Below are positions 17,121 to 25,898 of a stretch of 64,000 bases of DNA, piece after piece. Position 1 is the stretch's first letter; the number at the start of each line of letters is the position of its first letter. A program made the translations under genes and the position numbers. This DNA comes from Hebobacterum sp964559435. GTDB lineage: Bacteria > Armatimonadota > Hebobacteria > Hebobacterales > Hebobacteraceae. The notes beneath the pieces were generated by a model. The model was not told the origin of the DNA. It saw only the letters and a list, made by a program, of their open reading frames with translations, and made no database searches. The stretch lies in NCBI GenBank assembly GCA_964559435.1, contig CAZLHI010000013.1, positions 5,738 to 69,737 on the forward strand, in the 5' to 3' direction.

Positions 17121-19328
17121 ATGGCCGAGTCCAATCATATACCTGAAGACGTGGGAGAGGCAGTGCAGGGCGTCCGACCCGGCGCCGAGATACGTGTCGT
17201 CGCCTTCAGCGATCTGGGTCCGGACGGGAATTTCGGAGAGCAGTTCCTCGCGCTCGCCGATGACCGACTCCTCGTGTTCTCCTCCGACAGCGAAGGCCCG
17301 CAGCTGCTGAAGGATCTGCCGTTCTCCGATGTCAGCAAGGTCGAGATCGAGACACTTGTCGGAGGCGCGGCCCTCCGCGCCGTGGTCAATGGACGGCGGG
17401 AGGATCTCCTCTCCTTCAGCCACGCCATGTCCGACGCCTTCGGCCGCGTGCGGATCCAGCTCGATGCTCTCATCGAGGGGAAGCCTCTCCCCGAAGTGGA
17501 GGAGCGCGCAAAGCGGTGCGCGACGTGTGGCCTCTTCCTCGGCGAGCACACTCGCGTCTGTCCCCGGTGCCTGCGTAAGGGTGCGACGCTCCGGCGCCTC
17601 CTCGGGTACACGAAGCCATACGCCGGCCGCATGGTGCTCGTCGGCTGTCTCATGATGGGCGGAATCCTGGCGGGCCTTGTCCCTCCGTACCTGACGAAGG
17701 TCCTTGTGGACCGTGTGCTGGACCCTCGAACCAACTACCACTTGGTCATCTGGCTTGTTCTCGGCCTCGCCTCGGCCAGCCTTGCCCACACTGGGCTTGA
17801 GATCTGGCGCAATCGCGTGACGGCGTGGCTCGGAGCCCGCATCAGCTTCGACATTCGCTCCCAGCTTTACGAGCGCCTCCAGTGGCTCTCCATGCGCTAC
17901 TACGACCACCATCCGACAGGCACCATCATCTCGCGGCTGACCCAGGACGCCAATGGGATCCAGGACCTGCTTGCCTACGCGCTCCCGTTCCTGGTGGTGA
18001 GCGTCGTCACCATCTTCGCCGTGAGCGTGATCCTCTTGGGCATGAACTGGAAGCTTGCGCTCATTGCGATGGTCCCGCTTCCCCTCCTCTTCCTGGTCGT
18101 GCGGAAGCTCTGGCGGCTGCTCCGGCGCGCCTTCCACAACTGGTGGTATCGGTGGCGGCGGTTCCACGGGCTCGTCGCCGACGCCCTCGGCCGCGTGAAG
18201 GTCACCAAGGCCTTCTCCCAGCAGCAGTCGGAGATCGGCCGCTACTTCTATCGCAATGACGAGCTCCGCGCCGCCGGCGCCTACGCGGACGCGACCGCCG
18301 GCACGTTCTTCCCTCTGATGTGGCTCATCATCGGGAGCGGGTCTCTTCTCGTCTGGTACTTCGGGAGCATGCTCCAGATGCACCAGGGCATCACCCTGGG
18401 CACGATCGTCGCCTTCCTTGCCTATCTGGCCATGGTCCAGTTCCCGCTCGAGTTCCTCGGGCACTCGACCCAGTGGATCACCCGCGCCCTGACCGCCGCC
18501 GAGCGTGTCTTCGAGGTGCTGGACGCCGAGTCGGAGAGCGAGCAGTCCCGGGGCGAGGTCGAGCTGGAGGAGATCCACGGCGAGGTCGAGTACCGCAACG
18601 TCGGCTTCGGCTACGAGAAGCACCAGCAGGTCCTCAAGGACATGTCGTTCACGGTGAGGCCAGGCCAGATGCTGGGCCTCGTGGGCAAGAGCGGCGTCGG
18701 AAAAAGCACCATCATCAACCTGCTGTGTCGCTTCTACGACGCCGATGAGGGCGAGATCTTCATCGACGGCGTCCCCCTGCGCGACGTGTCGCTTTGGTCC
18801 TATCGCGGCAGGCTCGGCGTCGTGCTCCAGGAGCCGTTCCTCTTCTCCGGCACTATCGCCGAGAACATTGCCTACGCCAAGCCGGAGGCCACACCCGAGG
18901 AGATCATGGCCGCCGCCAAGATCGCCAACGCCCACGACTTCATCATCGGCAAGCCCGACGGCTACGACGAGCAGGTCGGCGAGCGCGGCAACCGCCTCTC
19001 CGGCGGGGAGAAGCAGCGGGTGTGCATCGCCCGCGCGATCCTCCATAATCCGGCGATCCTCATCCTCGACGAGGCCACCGCCAGCGTTGACCTGGAGACC
19101 GAGCAGCAGATCCAGGAGGCCATCGGCCGCCTTATCAAGGGCCGCACGACCTTCGCCATCGCCCACCGGCTCTCGACGCTCCGTAACGCCCACAAGCTCC
19201 TCGTGCTCGACGAAGGTCGCATCGTCGAGTCGGGCACCCACGATGAACTCAAGGCGAAAAAGGGCCTCTACGCCAAGCTCCTCGACATCCACCGGCGCAC
19301 ATCCACGGTCGGAGCCATCGATGGATAA
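17121..19328 (+). CDS. ABC exporter (fused permease-ATPase) with N-terminal PH-like and zinc-ribbon domains
   Basis: 735 residues. Residues 1-130 form a beta-rich PH-like domain (EQFLALADDRLLVFSS, then DLPFSDVSKVEIE). Residues 133-150 are a zinc ribbon (CATCG ... CPRC). A six-helix type I exporter domain follows, from MVLVGCLMMGGILAGLVPPY to about residue 460. The ATPase has Walker A GKSGVGKST near 522, Q-loop VVLQEPFLFSG, signature LSGGEKQR near 627 and Walker B AILILDEATAS. The exporter should work as a homodimer moving a substrate out of the cytoplasm. Extra cytosolic domains of this sort occur in exporters paired with DUF1854 proteins, some of which sit beside cyanophycin genes; no such genes are in this window. 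The next ATG overlaps its end by 8 bases. Confidence 0.9.
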   Translation: MAESNHIPEDVGEAVQGVRPGAEIRVVAFSDLGPDGNFGEQFLALADDRLLVFSSDSEGPQLLKDLPFSDVSKVEIETLVGGAALRAVVNGRREDLLSFSHAMSDAFGRVRIQLDALIEGKPLPEVEERAKRCATCGLFLGEHTRVCPRCLRKGATLRRLLGYTKPYAGRMVLVGCLMMGGILAGLVPPYLTKVLVDRVLDPRTNYHLVIWLVLGLASASLAHTGLEIWRNRVTAWLGARISFDIRSQLYERLQWLSMRYYDHHPTGTIISRLTQDANGIQDLLAYALPFLVVSVVTIFAVSVILLGMNWKLALIAMVPLPLLFLVVRKLWRLLRRAFHNWWYRWRRFHGLVADALGRVKVTKAFSQQQSEIGRYFYRNDELRAAGAYADATAGTFFPLMWLIIGSGSLLVWYFGSMLQMHQGITLGTIVAFLAYLAMVQFPLEFLGHSTQWITRALTAAERVFEVLDAESESEQSRGEVELEEIHGEVEYRNVGFGYEKHQQVLKDMSFTVRPGQMLGLVGKSGVGKSTIINLLCRFYDADEGEIFIDGVPLRDVSLWSYRGRLGVVLQEPFLFSGTIAENIAYAKPEATPEEIMAAAKIANAHDFIIGKPDGYDEQVGERGNRLSGGEKQRVCIARAILHNPAILILDEATASVDLETEQQIQEAIGRLIKGRTTFAIAHRLSTLRNAHKLLVLDEGRIVESGTHDELKAKKGLYAKLLDIHRRTSTVGAIDG

Positions 19329-19869
19329 GCGGCAAGGAGTCCAGGAAGCGTCCTCGCTCGAGCTGCGCTACCTCGATCCGGACGAGGTCCGTGTCTGGCG
19401 CGGCGAGGACGGCCGCGTCTATTGCACCATTGCCGACGAGCTGACGGTTCTCACCCCCATGTTCATGCGCTCCCATCCCCTCAGCGACCTGGAACGCTAC
19501 CTCTCCATCCGCGGCGTCGAGCCCAAGGAGCGCAGCGTCGCCATGGGCAAGGAGTTCGGCCTGCTCCGCAACTGGCACCGGCTCGATCCCGACTCCCGCG
19601 CCATCGTCGAGGCCGAGCTCGAGCGTCGCTACCTCCACCCCAAGGTGTTCGCCATCCTCTCCGTCCGGGATTACTCCGGCGTGCAGGTCTGCGAGTTCGA
19701 CACCGACCGCGGCCTTCGCGAAGTGACGCTCCGCGATGTCCGCGACAACGTCATCTACCTCGGTCGGTCCCGCATCCTCATCACCGATGCCGAGGGCAAC
19801 CGCTACGACATCGAGGACGTCAACACCCTAGACCCCGACTCCCGCGCCCGCCTCGCTCGGATACTCTAG
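19321..19869 (+). CDS. DUF1854-family protein
   Basis: 182 residues; ATG 19321 overlaps the exporter's last codons by 8 bases, with GGAG just upstream, so it is translationally coupled. The sequence LRYLDPDEVRVWRGEDGR, then ADELTVLTPMFMRSHPLSD, then RYLHPKVFAILSVRDYSGV and NVIYLGRSRILITDAEGNRYDIED is characteristic of DUF1854 partners of ABC exporters. It is soluble, with no membrane segment. Function is not established; a regulatory or accessory subunit of the exporter is the simplest inference, given the coupling and shared promoter. Confidence 0.85.
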   Translation: MDKRQGVQEASSLELRYLDPDEVRVWRGEDGRVYCTIADELTVLTPMFMRSHPLSDLERYLSIRGVEPKERSVAMGKEFGLLRNWHRLDPDSRAIVEAELERRYLHPKVFAILSVRDYSGVQVCEFDTDRGLREVTLRDVRDNVIYLGRSRILITDAEGNRYDIEDVNTLDPDSRARLARIL

Positions 19870-20090
19870 GAGGCCGCAGCAGGTCTCATCGTCCGCCGCC
19901 TCGCCGACGACCACTGAGGTCCCGCCGCCTGCGCGAGCAGCGCTCTCGCCGTCAGGTGGGGCTGCGCTATCACCTTCTCCCGCGCTGTGCCTGCGGCCGC
20001 CGGTTCCTCCTCGTCGCTCCCTGTCGTCGTTGCCCAGGTGCGCAGGGCGGCTGTAGAGAACCAGGACACAGCGCTGACAGGAGACATGTG

Positions 20091-21461
20091 ATGAACGTCA
20101 TCGTCATTGTGCTGGACAGCTTGAGGCAGGACCATGTGAGCTTGTACAACCGCGGCGCGGGGCCTTTCGGCGACGTGCCTGCGTGTAAGACGCCCCACCT
20201 CGACAGGTTCGCCGAGGATTGTATCGTCTTCCACAACGCCTATCCCGAGGGGCTGCCGACGATGCCGGTGCGGCTGGCCCTCATGACCGGGCAGTGGACG
20301 CTGCCCTTCAGAAGCTGGGAGCCACTCCGTGAAACCGACGTCACTATCGCCGAGATCCTGGGCGGCCGCGGGTATGTCTGTGGGCTGATCTCCGATACCT
20401 ATCACTATCGGGCGCCGGGGATGAACTACCACCGGGGTTTCCGCGCCTATCGCTGGATTCGCGGGCAGGAGTACGACCCCTATGTCTCCTCGCCGAGCCG
20501 CCGGAACGTGGACGAGTATGTGAACGACAACTTCGATCCGGTGTGGCGGGCGCGTGTGGAGCAGTTCCTCGCCAATACCGATGGCTTCACCGAGGAGTCG
20601 CACTGGTTCCCCGCGCAGGTCGTGGGCGAGAGCATGGAGTGGCTGCGGAGGAACCGCAGCCACGAGAAGATCATGCTGTGGGTCGATTCATTCGACCCAC
20701 ATGAGCCCTGGGATCCGCCGGCGCGGTGGGACACCTACGGCGAGGCGAGCTACTCCGGCCCCCGCATCATCATGCCGACGGGGGGCGCGATGGGGGACTG
20801 GGCATCGCCGGAGCAAGTGCGGCTGATTCGCGGGCTGTACGCGGGTGAGGTGGCCTTTGTGGATCACTGCTTCGGGCGGCTGTTCGAGGCGATGGGGGAG
20901 CTGGGGTATCTCGACGACTCGATCATCGTCATCACCAACGATCACGGCCACCCGCTGGGGGACCACGACAAGTTTCTTAAGGGCACGGACCGGATGCACA
21001 GCGAGCTGCTGAAGTGCCCGTTCCTGGTCAGGTTGCCGGGCGGCCGCAACGGCGGCCGGGAGACGAAGGCGCTGGTGCAATTCCACGACGTGCTGCCGAC
21101 CATTCTCGATCTGCTGGAGATGAGAAACGACACCCTTGCCATGCACGGGCGCTCCTTCCGCGCGCTGCTTGAGGGTGATGCCGAAGCCCACCGTCAGGCC
21201 GTGATCTCCGGCTATCACCCCGGACAGGAGCGGTGTGTGCGAGATGAGGTGTGGTCCTACGTCCGCCGGCCGGAGGGCCAGCCAGACGAGCTGTTCAACC
21301 TGGAAGAGGATCCGCGGGAGAAGCACAACGTGATCGACGAGCAGGCGGAGGAGGCGCGACGCCTGGCCTCGCAGTTCGGGCCATACTTCTTCCAAACCCC
21401 GGTTCGCGAGATCAAGGGATTGCAGGGAAGATACGAAATGGGATCGGCCTGCGTGGGCTGA
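20091..21461 (+). CDS. Sulfatase-fold hydrolase lacking the formylglycine cysteine
   Basis: 456 residues from ATG 20091 with AGGAG 8 bases upstream; no signal peptide, so cytoplasmic. The alkaline-phosphatase-superfamily layout is clear: metal ligands in VIVLDSLRQDHV, DSFDPHEPW and VITNDHGHPLGDHDKF, and a C-terminal LFNLEEDPREKHNV motif of sulfatases. The signature expected as [C/S]-x-P-x-R reads T-M-P-V-R (Thr57), followed by the usual LALMTG. Without Cys or Ser, formylglycine cannot form. The Thr could act as nucleophile directly, as in phosphodiesterase branches of the superfamily, so a phosphate- or phosphonate-ester hydrolase is as likely as a sulfatase. Confidence 0.85.
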   Translation: MNVIVIVLDSLRQDHVSLYNRGAGPFGDVPACKTPHLDRFAEDCIVFHNAYPEGLPTMPVRLALMTGQWTLPFRSWEPLRETDVTIAEILGGRGYVCGLISDTYHYRAPGMNYHRGFRAYRWIRGQEYDPYVSSPSRRNVDEYVNDNFDPVWRARVEQFLANTDGFTEESHWFPAQVVGESMEWLRRNRSHEKIMLWVDSFDPHEPWDPPARWDTYGEASYSGPRIIMPTGGAMGDWASPEQVRLIRGLYAGEVAFVDHCFGRLFEAMGELGYLDDSIIVITNDHGHPLGDHDKFLKGTDRMHSELLKCPFLVRLPGGRNGGRETKALVQFHDVLPTILDLLEMRNDTLAMHGRSFRALLEGDAEAHRQAVISGYHPGQERCVRDEVWSYVRRPEGQPDELFNLEEDPREKHNVIDEQAEEARRLASQFGPYFFQTPVREIKGLQGRYEMGSACVG

Positions 21462-21517
21462 GTCGGCCAGCGACAGGGAGCAGCCCGCGATCAAGCTTCC
21501 GGCCGCCATGCTGCCGG

Positions 21518-21546
21518 TTGACCGCCTTGCCGGTGGCAGGTAAAAT
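21518..21546 (+). promoter_or_regulatory. Promoter giving a near-leaderless transcript of the membrane protein gene
   Basis: TTGACC at 21518-21523, a 17-base gap, and TAAAAT at 21541-21546 form a good sigma-70 promoter. The predicted start of transcription (about 21553) is only some 6 bases before the ATG at 21559, and no ribosome binding site is visible between them. Confidence 0.6.
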
Positions 21547-21558
21547 CCCTACTCACAA

Positions 21559-23211
21559 ATGAGCATAGACGCCGCTAGCACTGAGCGCCACCCCACATCT
21601 CCGGCGGCCCCGCCCCCGGCGGGCGCAACGCTCGCCAGCTTCGTCCTGTTTGCGGCTCTTCCCGCGCTTCTCGCCATGATCTATGCGGCCTCGGAGTGGT
21701 GGTATCTCGTCGGCGGGTTCGGCTTTCCCTCGGACGCGGCCTGGGCGCGGGCCGTCTTCGCGCGCAATCTGGCTATTCGGGAGGGGCTGTGCTTCAATCC
21801 GGGCATGCCCGTCGCCGGCGCGGCGGGTTCGTCTTGGATCGCGGCACTCGCGGTCGTCGGCTTCTTCACTGGGAAGTTCCTCACGGCCGCGAAGCTCCTG
21901 GGAGTTCTGTCGGTCATCCTCACGGCTTACCTCGCGTGGTATGTTGCGTTCGCGGTGCTGGGTGACTGGCGGTTCGCCTTCATCGCTGGGCTTCTCGTCG
22001 CCGCGAGTCCACAGCTGACGGCGCAGGGGCTGAGCGGAACCGAGGCCGCGTGGTCCGCGCTCATGCTGATGGCGGCGCTTTACTGGCATGCAGTCGGCTG
22101 GGACGGGACGGTCTATCAGCGTGCAGTGGGCGCCGCTGCAATCGGTCTGGCCGCGCTCAGCCGTCCAGAGCTCGTGTTGCTGCTTCCACTGCTCGTGATC
22201 GACCGAGGGCTCGCGTCGCTCGTCCACGAGAAGGCCGGGGAGCGCCTGCGCGGCGGGCTGCTCAGAAGCATCCCGGAGCTCGGGGGCGCGGTGGCTTTGG
22301 TCGCGCCCTTCGTCGTCTACAACATGGAGTGCGGCGGTCCGGTCTGGCAGCAGCCTGAGATGTCGCTGCGCATGCCCGCCCTGTGGACATGGGCGAGCGC
22401 CACCCTCGATGGACTGTGGTTCGACAATCCGCTTGTCTTCCTCGCGGCTCTGATCGGCGCGCCGATCGCCCTCATTTCATCAATGCGGCGGGGCTGCGCG
22501 TATCCGAGCTTCCTCTTGCTGCTCGTCCCGCTGGTGGCGGTCGTCTTACCGGGGTCGATCTGGCCCCAGGCAGGCGCGAGCAATGGGGTCTACACCGCGA
22601 CCTATCTCACGCCGGTTGCCGCAGTTCTGGGCGCGTGTGGGCTCTTCCCGCTCCACCGGGGCCTGCGACAGGTCTCCACGAGGAGGCGAACGAGAGGGCG
22701 TCGCTTTGCGCTAGGGGCGACCATCGGGGTTGGGCTCGTAGCGGTGTTCCTCAGCGTTGCGGCAGAGCACCGGTACGCATGGCACGACCACGGCTTCCGG
22801 GTGAGGAAGGTGAGCGATCTCCAGGGATGCATTGGGCGCTGGGCGGCCGATCACGTGGCCGCCGATGCCTCCATCGCCAGCCGGGAGGTGGGCGCGATCG
22901 GCTTCTTCTCCCGGAGGCGGATGGTCGACCTCGGCGGCACCATCTCCCAGCAGGGACTGGAGTACTTGACCCGCCCGGGTGCCCCCGACACCAATCTGCT
23001 CGCCTACCTGGACACAGTGCGGCCCTCGCACCTGGCCATCCGCCCCTCCGACTTCCCCGACCTGGCCCAGCGCGCCGATCTGCTGACGCCGGTGGTCACG
23101 GCCGTGGTCGAGAATCCGTTCTCCGGCGGCGAGACCACCATGGTTCTCTACGAGACCCCCTGGCCGCCGCTGTCGGTGATTGAGGCGAGGGCCCAGGTGC
23201 AGGGGCGCTGA
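21559..23211 (+). CDS. Polytopic membrane protein, GT-C glycosyltransferase-like
   Basis: 550 residues. Some ten hydrophobic segments are visible, from LASFVLFAALPALLAMIYAA to the helix ending LVAVFLSVAAEH, followed by a soluble C-terminal region of about 150 residues. A loop after helix 1 (GFPSDAAWARAVFARNLA) carries an acidic residue, as in the first periplasmic loop of lipid-linked GT-C glycosyltransferases, and GLSGTEAAWSALMLMAALYW resembles their later helices. A role in surface polysaccharide or glycolipid assembly is therefore suggested, not proven. The promoter indicates a very short or absent leader. Confidence 0.65.
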   Translation: MSIDAASTERHPTSPAAPPPAGATLASFVLFAALPALLAMIYAASEWWYLVGGFGFPSDAAWARAVFARNLAIREGLCFNPGMPVAGAAGSSWIAALAVVGFFTGKFLTAAKLLGVLSVILTAYLAWYVAFAVLGDWRFAFIAGLLVAASPQLTAQGLSGTEAAWSALMLMAALYWHAVGWDGTVYQRAVGAAAIGLAALSRPELVLLLPLLVIDRGLASLVHEKAGERLRGGLLRSIPELGGAVALVAPFVVYNMECGGPVWQQPEMSLRMPALWTWASATLDGLWFDNPLVFLAALIGAPIALISSMRRGCAYPSFLLLLVPLVAVVLPGSIWPQAGASNGVYTATYLTPVAAVLGACGLFPLHRGLRQVSTRRRTRGRRFALGATIGVGLVAVFLSVAAEHRYAWHDHGFRVRKVSDLQGCIGRWAADHVAADASIASREVGAIGFFSRRRMVDLGGTISQQGLEYLTRPGAPDTNLLAYLDTVRPSHLAIRPSDFPDLAQRADLLTPVVTAVVENPFSGGETTMVLYETPWPPLSVIEARAQVQGR

Positions 23212-23267
23212 CCGGCCGCTCCCTCCACGATGGGCAACCCGGGCGATGACATCCCCGCGCTCCCGTC

Positions 23268-24035
23268 TCAAGTTCTGCGGTGGTACCCGTCGAGCGTGTC
23301 GAAGCGCGTCAGCAAATCCAGGAGCATCAGGAACCCTGGGGTCAGGAGTAGGGTGAAGTAGACTACGCCGTAGAGCACACCGCTGTAGACGTACTCCCCT
23401 GACATGTCGCCCACGGCGAACATGAGGCTCCTGGCGCCGAACTGCGCGACCATCGTGATGATGAAGGCGAGCACGATGGTGAGGAATTGCGCGGACGCGA
23501 CAGCACGACACCTCATCGAGCAGTAGAGGCCGAGCGAGGTCGCCGCCACGCCACCGACTATCACCGCTCCATAGGCCGTCAATATGGCATAGAGGATGGC
23601 CGGGTCAGGCCGGCTCGCCGCGAGGAGAAGCACCACTACCGGCAGGAGGATGACACCGACAGACCAGAGGGGAAGGAGCGTGCCGAGGAGCTTCCCGAGC
23701 ACGATCCCCCTGCCGCCCAGGCGGGACATGATGAGCGCGTCCCACGTGCCCGACATGCGCTCTTGAGTGATTGAACGGGACGAACTGAACGCCGCGACCA
23801 GCAGCGAAAGGCCGCTCCACGCAGACGCAGCGGCCCTGGCTATCACCTCCGAGAAGCCTTCAGAGATCGTGGCCAGATAGGCGCCGAGCACGAAAGAGCC
23901 GCCGAGGGCAACGACCGCCAAGATGACGCGGACGCGGGGGCTCGCCCGGCGGATGATCCGCGGCACCGCCTCCCGTCGCAGGATGGGGTTGTCCAGGAGA
24001 TCGGCAAAGCGCAAGCGCTTGGGAGGCGCGCTCAT
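23268..24035 (-). CDS. ABC-2 type permease subunit
   Basis: 255 residues, six hydrophobic segments. The N-terminal soluble stretch FADLLDNPILRREAVPRIIRR leads to VRVILAVVALGGSFVLGAYL. The central motif SITQERMSGTWDALIMSRLGGRGIVLGKLLG is the amphipathic coupling region of ABC-2 permeases (ERxxGTWE-like). No ATPase lies on either side, so its partner must be elsewhere. It follows the sigma/radical-SAM-like gene on the same strand by 60 bases and may be co-transcribed with it. Confidence 0.8.
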   Translation of the reverse strand: MSAPPKRLRFADLLDNPILRREAVPRIIRRASPRVRVILAVVALGGSFVLGAYLATISEGFSEVIARAAASAWSGLSLLVAAFSSSRSITQERMSGTWDALIMSRLGGRGIVLGKLLGTLLPLWSVGVILLPVVVLLLAASRPDPAILYAILTAYGAVIVGGVAATSLGLYCSMRCRAVASAQFLTIVLAFIITMVAQFGARSLMFAVGDMSGEYVYSGVLYGVVYFTLLLTPGFLMLLDLLTRFDTLDGYHRRT

Positions 24036-24095
24036 GTGGGCCCGCTTTCTTCACGGCCGGCAAGAAGCCCTGTTGCCCTGCTTAGTCTCGCACCA

Positions 24096-25802
24096 TCACC
24101 AGGGGAACGGAAGCCACGGAATGTCGTTCTCGGCCCGCCATGCCTCGAGCCACTTCTGGCGAACCATGTAGAGGCCGCTGTGGTAATCCAGCTGGCCGTA
24201 GAACAGCTTCCGGCTCTCGGAGTCACCGTACCGCTTCGCCAGGTCCGCATCAGACGGGGGAGCCGGCGACTCAATGTTCGCCAGCGTCTCATAGAGCTGC
24301 TGCGGCGTCTCTTCCTTCAGATTGCCCACTCGGACCGTGGGCAGCGGACGAGTGTCATTGATCAGGACGTCAAGGCAAGGGGAAACCCACAGATGAAGGC
24401 GCTGCTTCGTGTCAGCTGCCTTGCCCTGGGGAGGTGCCTCCTCTGTCGTCTCCACAGCGCGCTTGACATGCGCAGCCTCGGTGAAAGCCTCCGGATCTGA
24501 CCAGAAATCCTGATAGCCCCAGTTCACGTCCAGCCCTTCGGGCCGCAGCCCAACGAGATCCTCGGGCTCCGGCTGAAGGTCGGCGTGCTCAGGTTGGACC
24601 CAGAGGCAAAACGGATATGTGGGCACGAAGCGCTCGCCGCCGAGCGAGCGGACCAGAGTCGCCAGCTCACCGATCTCCCCAGTGTTGCGAGTCGTCACGA
24701 TGAGGTTTGCCCCGGTCTCGATCCCGGCTTCGCGACATCGTTCCATCGCGGTCACGATCGCATCGAACGCGCCGGGCCGCTGGCAGAGCTCGTCGTGCGT
24801 CTCGCGCAGGCCGGCGAAGGTGAACCACACATGCCGCAGCCGGGCTTCCCTGAAGTCCGCCAGCAGCTCTGGTGCGTCGGAATCGCGGGCGAGCTGCCAG
24901 CCGTCGGTGATGACCAGCCGCCCCTCTTCGCTGTCTTGAAAGGCCTCGTTCCCGACCTCCGCGCTGCGCAGGAACGACCACACCTCGATCGGCTTCTCGT
25001 GGTAGAACAACTCCAGAGCAGGCCACAGCTCCAGCTTCCCCGCCAACGGCCGCTCACCGGCCACCAGGGCGGCGCGCAGCCGCTCCACCGCGAACTTCAC
25101 CTGGTCCCACGATAGCCGCTCCTCCGAGAAGAGAGGCTCGAACATCGGCTGGGTTGCCCAGCGAGGTCCTCCGACCTGCAAGCCTACTGACAGCGACTCG
25201 TAGACTGGCGGCCGCTCCGCGATCAGCTTCGCCTTGGCCGCCAGATCGATGGGCATACTGAACACTGCTGACTTTCTCTTTGCGTCGCTCACGAGCACCT
25301 CCAGGTCTCCCCGCAGGGCCTGCCGCGCCCGCCACAAACGCGTCTTCACGGCCCCCGCGGTGATCTCGAGGTGACCGGCCACTTCCGCCACCGACAGCCC
25401 GCCGAAGTAGTGCAGCAGCACCGGCTCGCGCAGGTCCTCCGAGAGACCCTCCAGCGCGCCGGCCACGATCAGCCGCTGCTCGACTCTATCCTGCCAGGGG
25501 CTCTGCCACTCCAGGCCCATGAGGCGCGACATCCGCTCCCGGAGCTGCCGTTCGTACCGGTGGTTCCTTAGCGATTCCAGGAAGACGTTTCGCGCAATGG
25601 CGAGCAGCCAGGGGATCGGATGCTGGACCTCGGTGCCGTCGGCGAGCGCGCAATACGCTCGTACGAAGGTCTCCTGGGCGAGTTCGCTCGCCTCCCCCGG
25701 CGAGTCTGCCCGCGCGAGCAGATAGCGCAGGACCGGCCCCTGCCCCTCGCGCACGAGTGCCTCGAACTCAATGGGCTGAGTTGTCGGCCTCGGCCGTGCC
25801 AT
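24096..25802 (-). CDS. ECF sigma factor fused to a cluster-less radical-SAM/SPASM-like domain
   Basis: 568 residues, ATG 25802 behind GAGGTGA. Residues 12-85 are sigma region 2 (LAQETFVRAYCAL, then PWLLAIARNVFLESL). Residues 105-165 are region 4 (FGGLSVAEVAGHLEITAGAV and RLWRARQALR). After a linker, residues 205-420 read like a radical-SAM barrel: GRLVITDGWQLA, HVWFTFAGLRETHDE, RPGAFDAIVTAMERC, EAGIETGANLIVTTRNTGEI. A SPASM-like tail (SPCLDVLIND, then PTVRVGNLKEETPQQLYE) follows. The CxxxCxxC cluster motif is missing; where it should stand (about 208-222) the sequence is VGGPRWATQPMF, and no Cys occurs between residues 51 and 340. It is probably a binding or regulatory pseudoenzyme. Confidence 0.8.
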   Translation of the reverse strand: MARPRPTTQPIEFEALVREGQGPVLRYLLARADSPGEASELAQETFVRAYCALADGTEVQHPIPWLLAIARNVFLESLRNHRYERQLRERMSRLMGLEWQSPWQDRVEQRLIVAGALEGLSEDLREPVLLHYFGGLSVAEVAGHLEITAGAVKTRLWRARQALRGDLEVLVSDAKRKSAVFSMPIDLAAKAKLIAERPPVYESLSVGLQVGGPRWATQPMFEPLFSEERLSWDQVKFAVERLRAALVAGERPLAGKLELWPALELFYHEKPIEVWSFLRSAEVGNEAFQDSEEGRLVITDGWQLARDSDAPELLADFREARLRHVWFTFAGLRETHDELCQRPGAFDAIVTAMERCREAGIETGANLIVTTRNTGEIGELATLVRSLGGERFVPTYPFCLWVQPEHADLQPEPEDLVGLRPEGLDVNWGYQDFWSDPEAFTEAAHVKRAVETTEEAPPQGKAADTKQRLHLWVSPCLDVLINDTRPLPTVRVGNLKEETPQQLYETLANIESPAPPSDADLAKRYGDSESRKLFYGQLDYHSGLYMVRQKWLEAWRAENDIPWLPFPW

Positions 25803-25898
25803 CAGTCACCTCTGTAAAGAGGTTGCACGAGGACGCTCCGTGGTCACATCCGGGATGCCGGCGCGAGTGCTTCCGGTGGAGCGATCCTCAGGCGAGGG

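Noticed and set aside
19870..20090. Frame with CACG and CRRC suggesting a small zinc-ribbon protein before the sulfatase-like gene
   Set aside because: No start codon in a sensible position and no ribosome binding site; the frame simply runs on into the sulfatase-like gene's frame.
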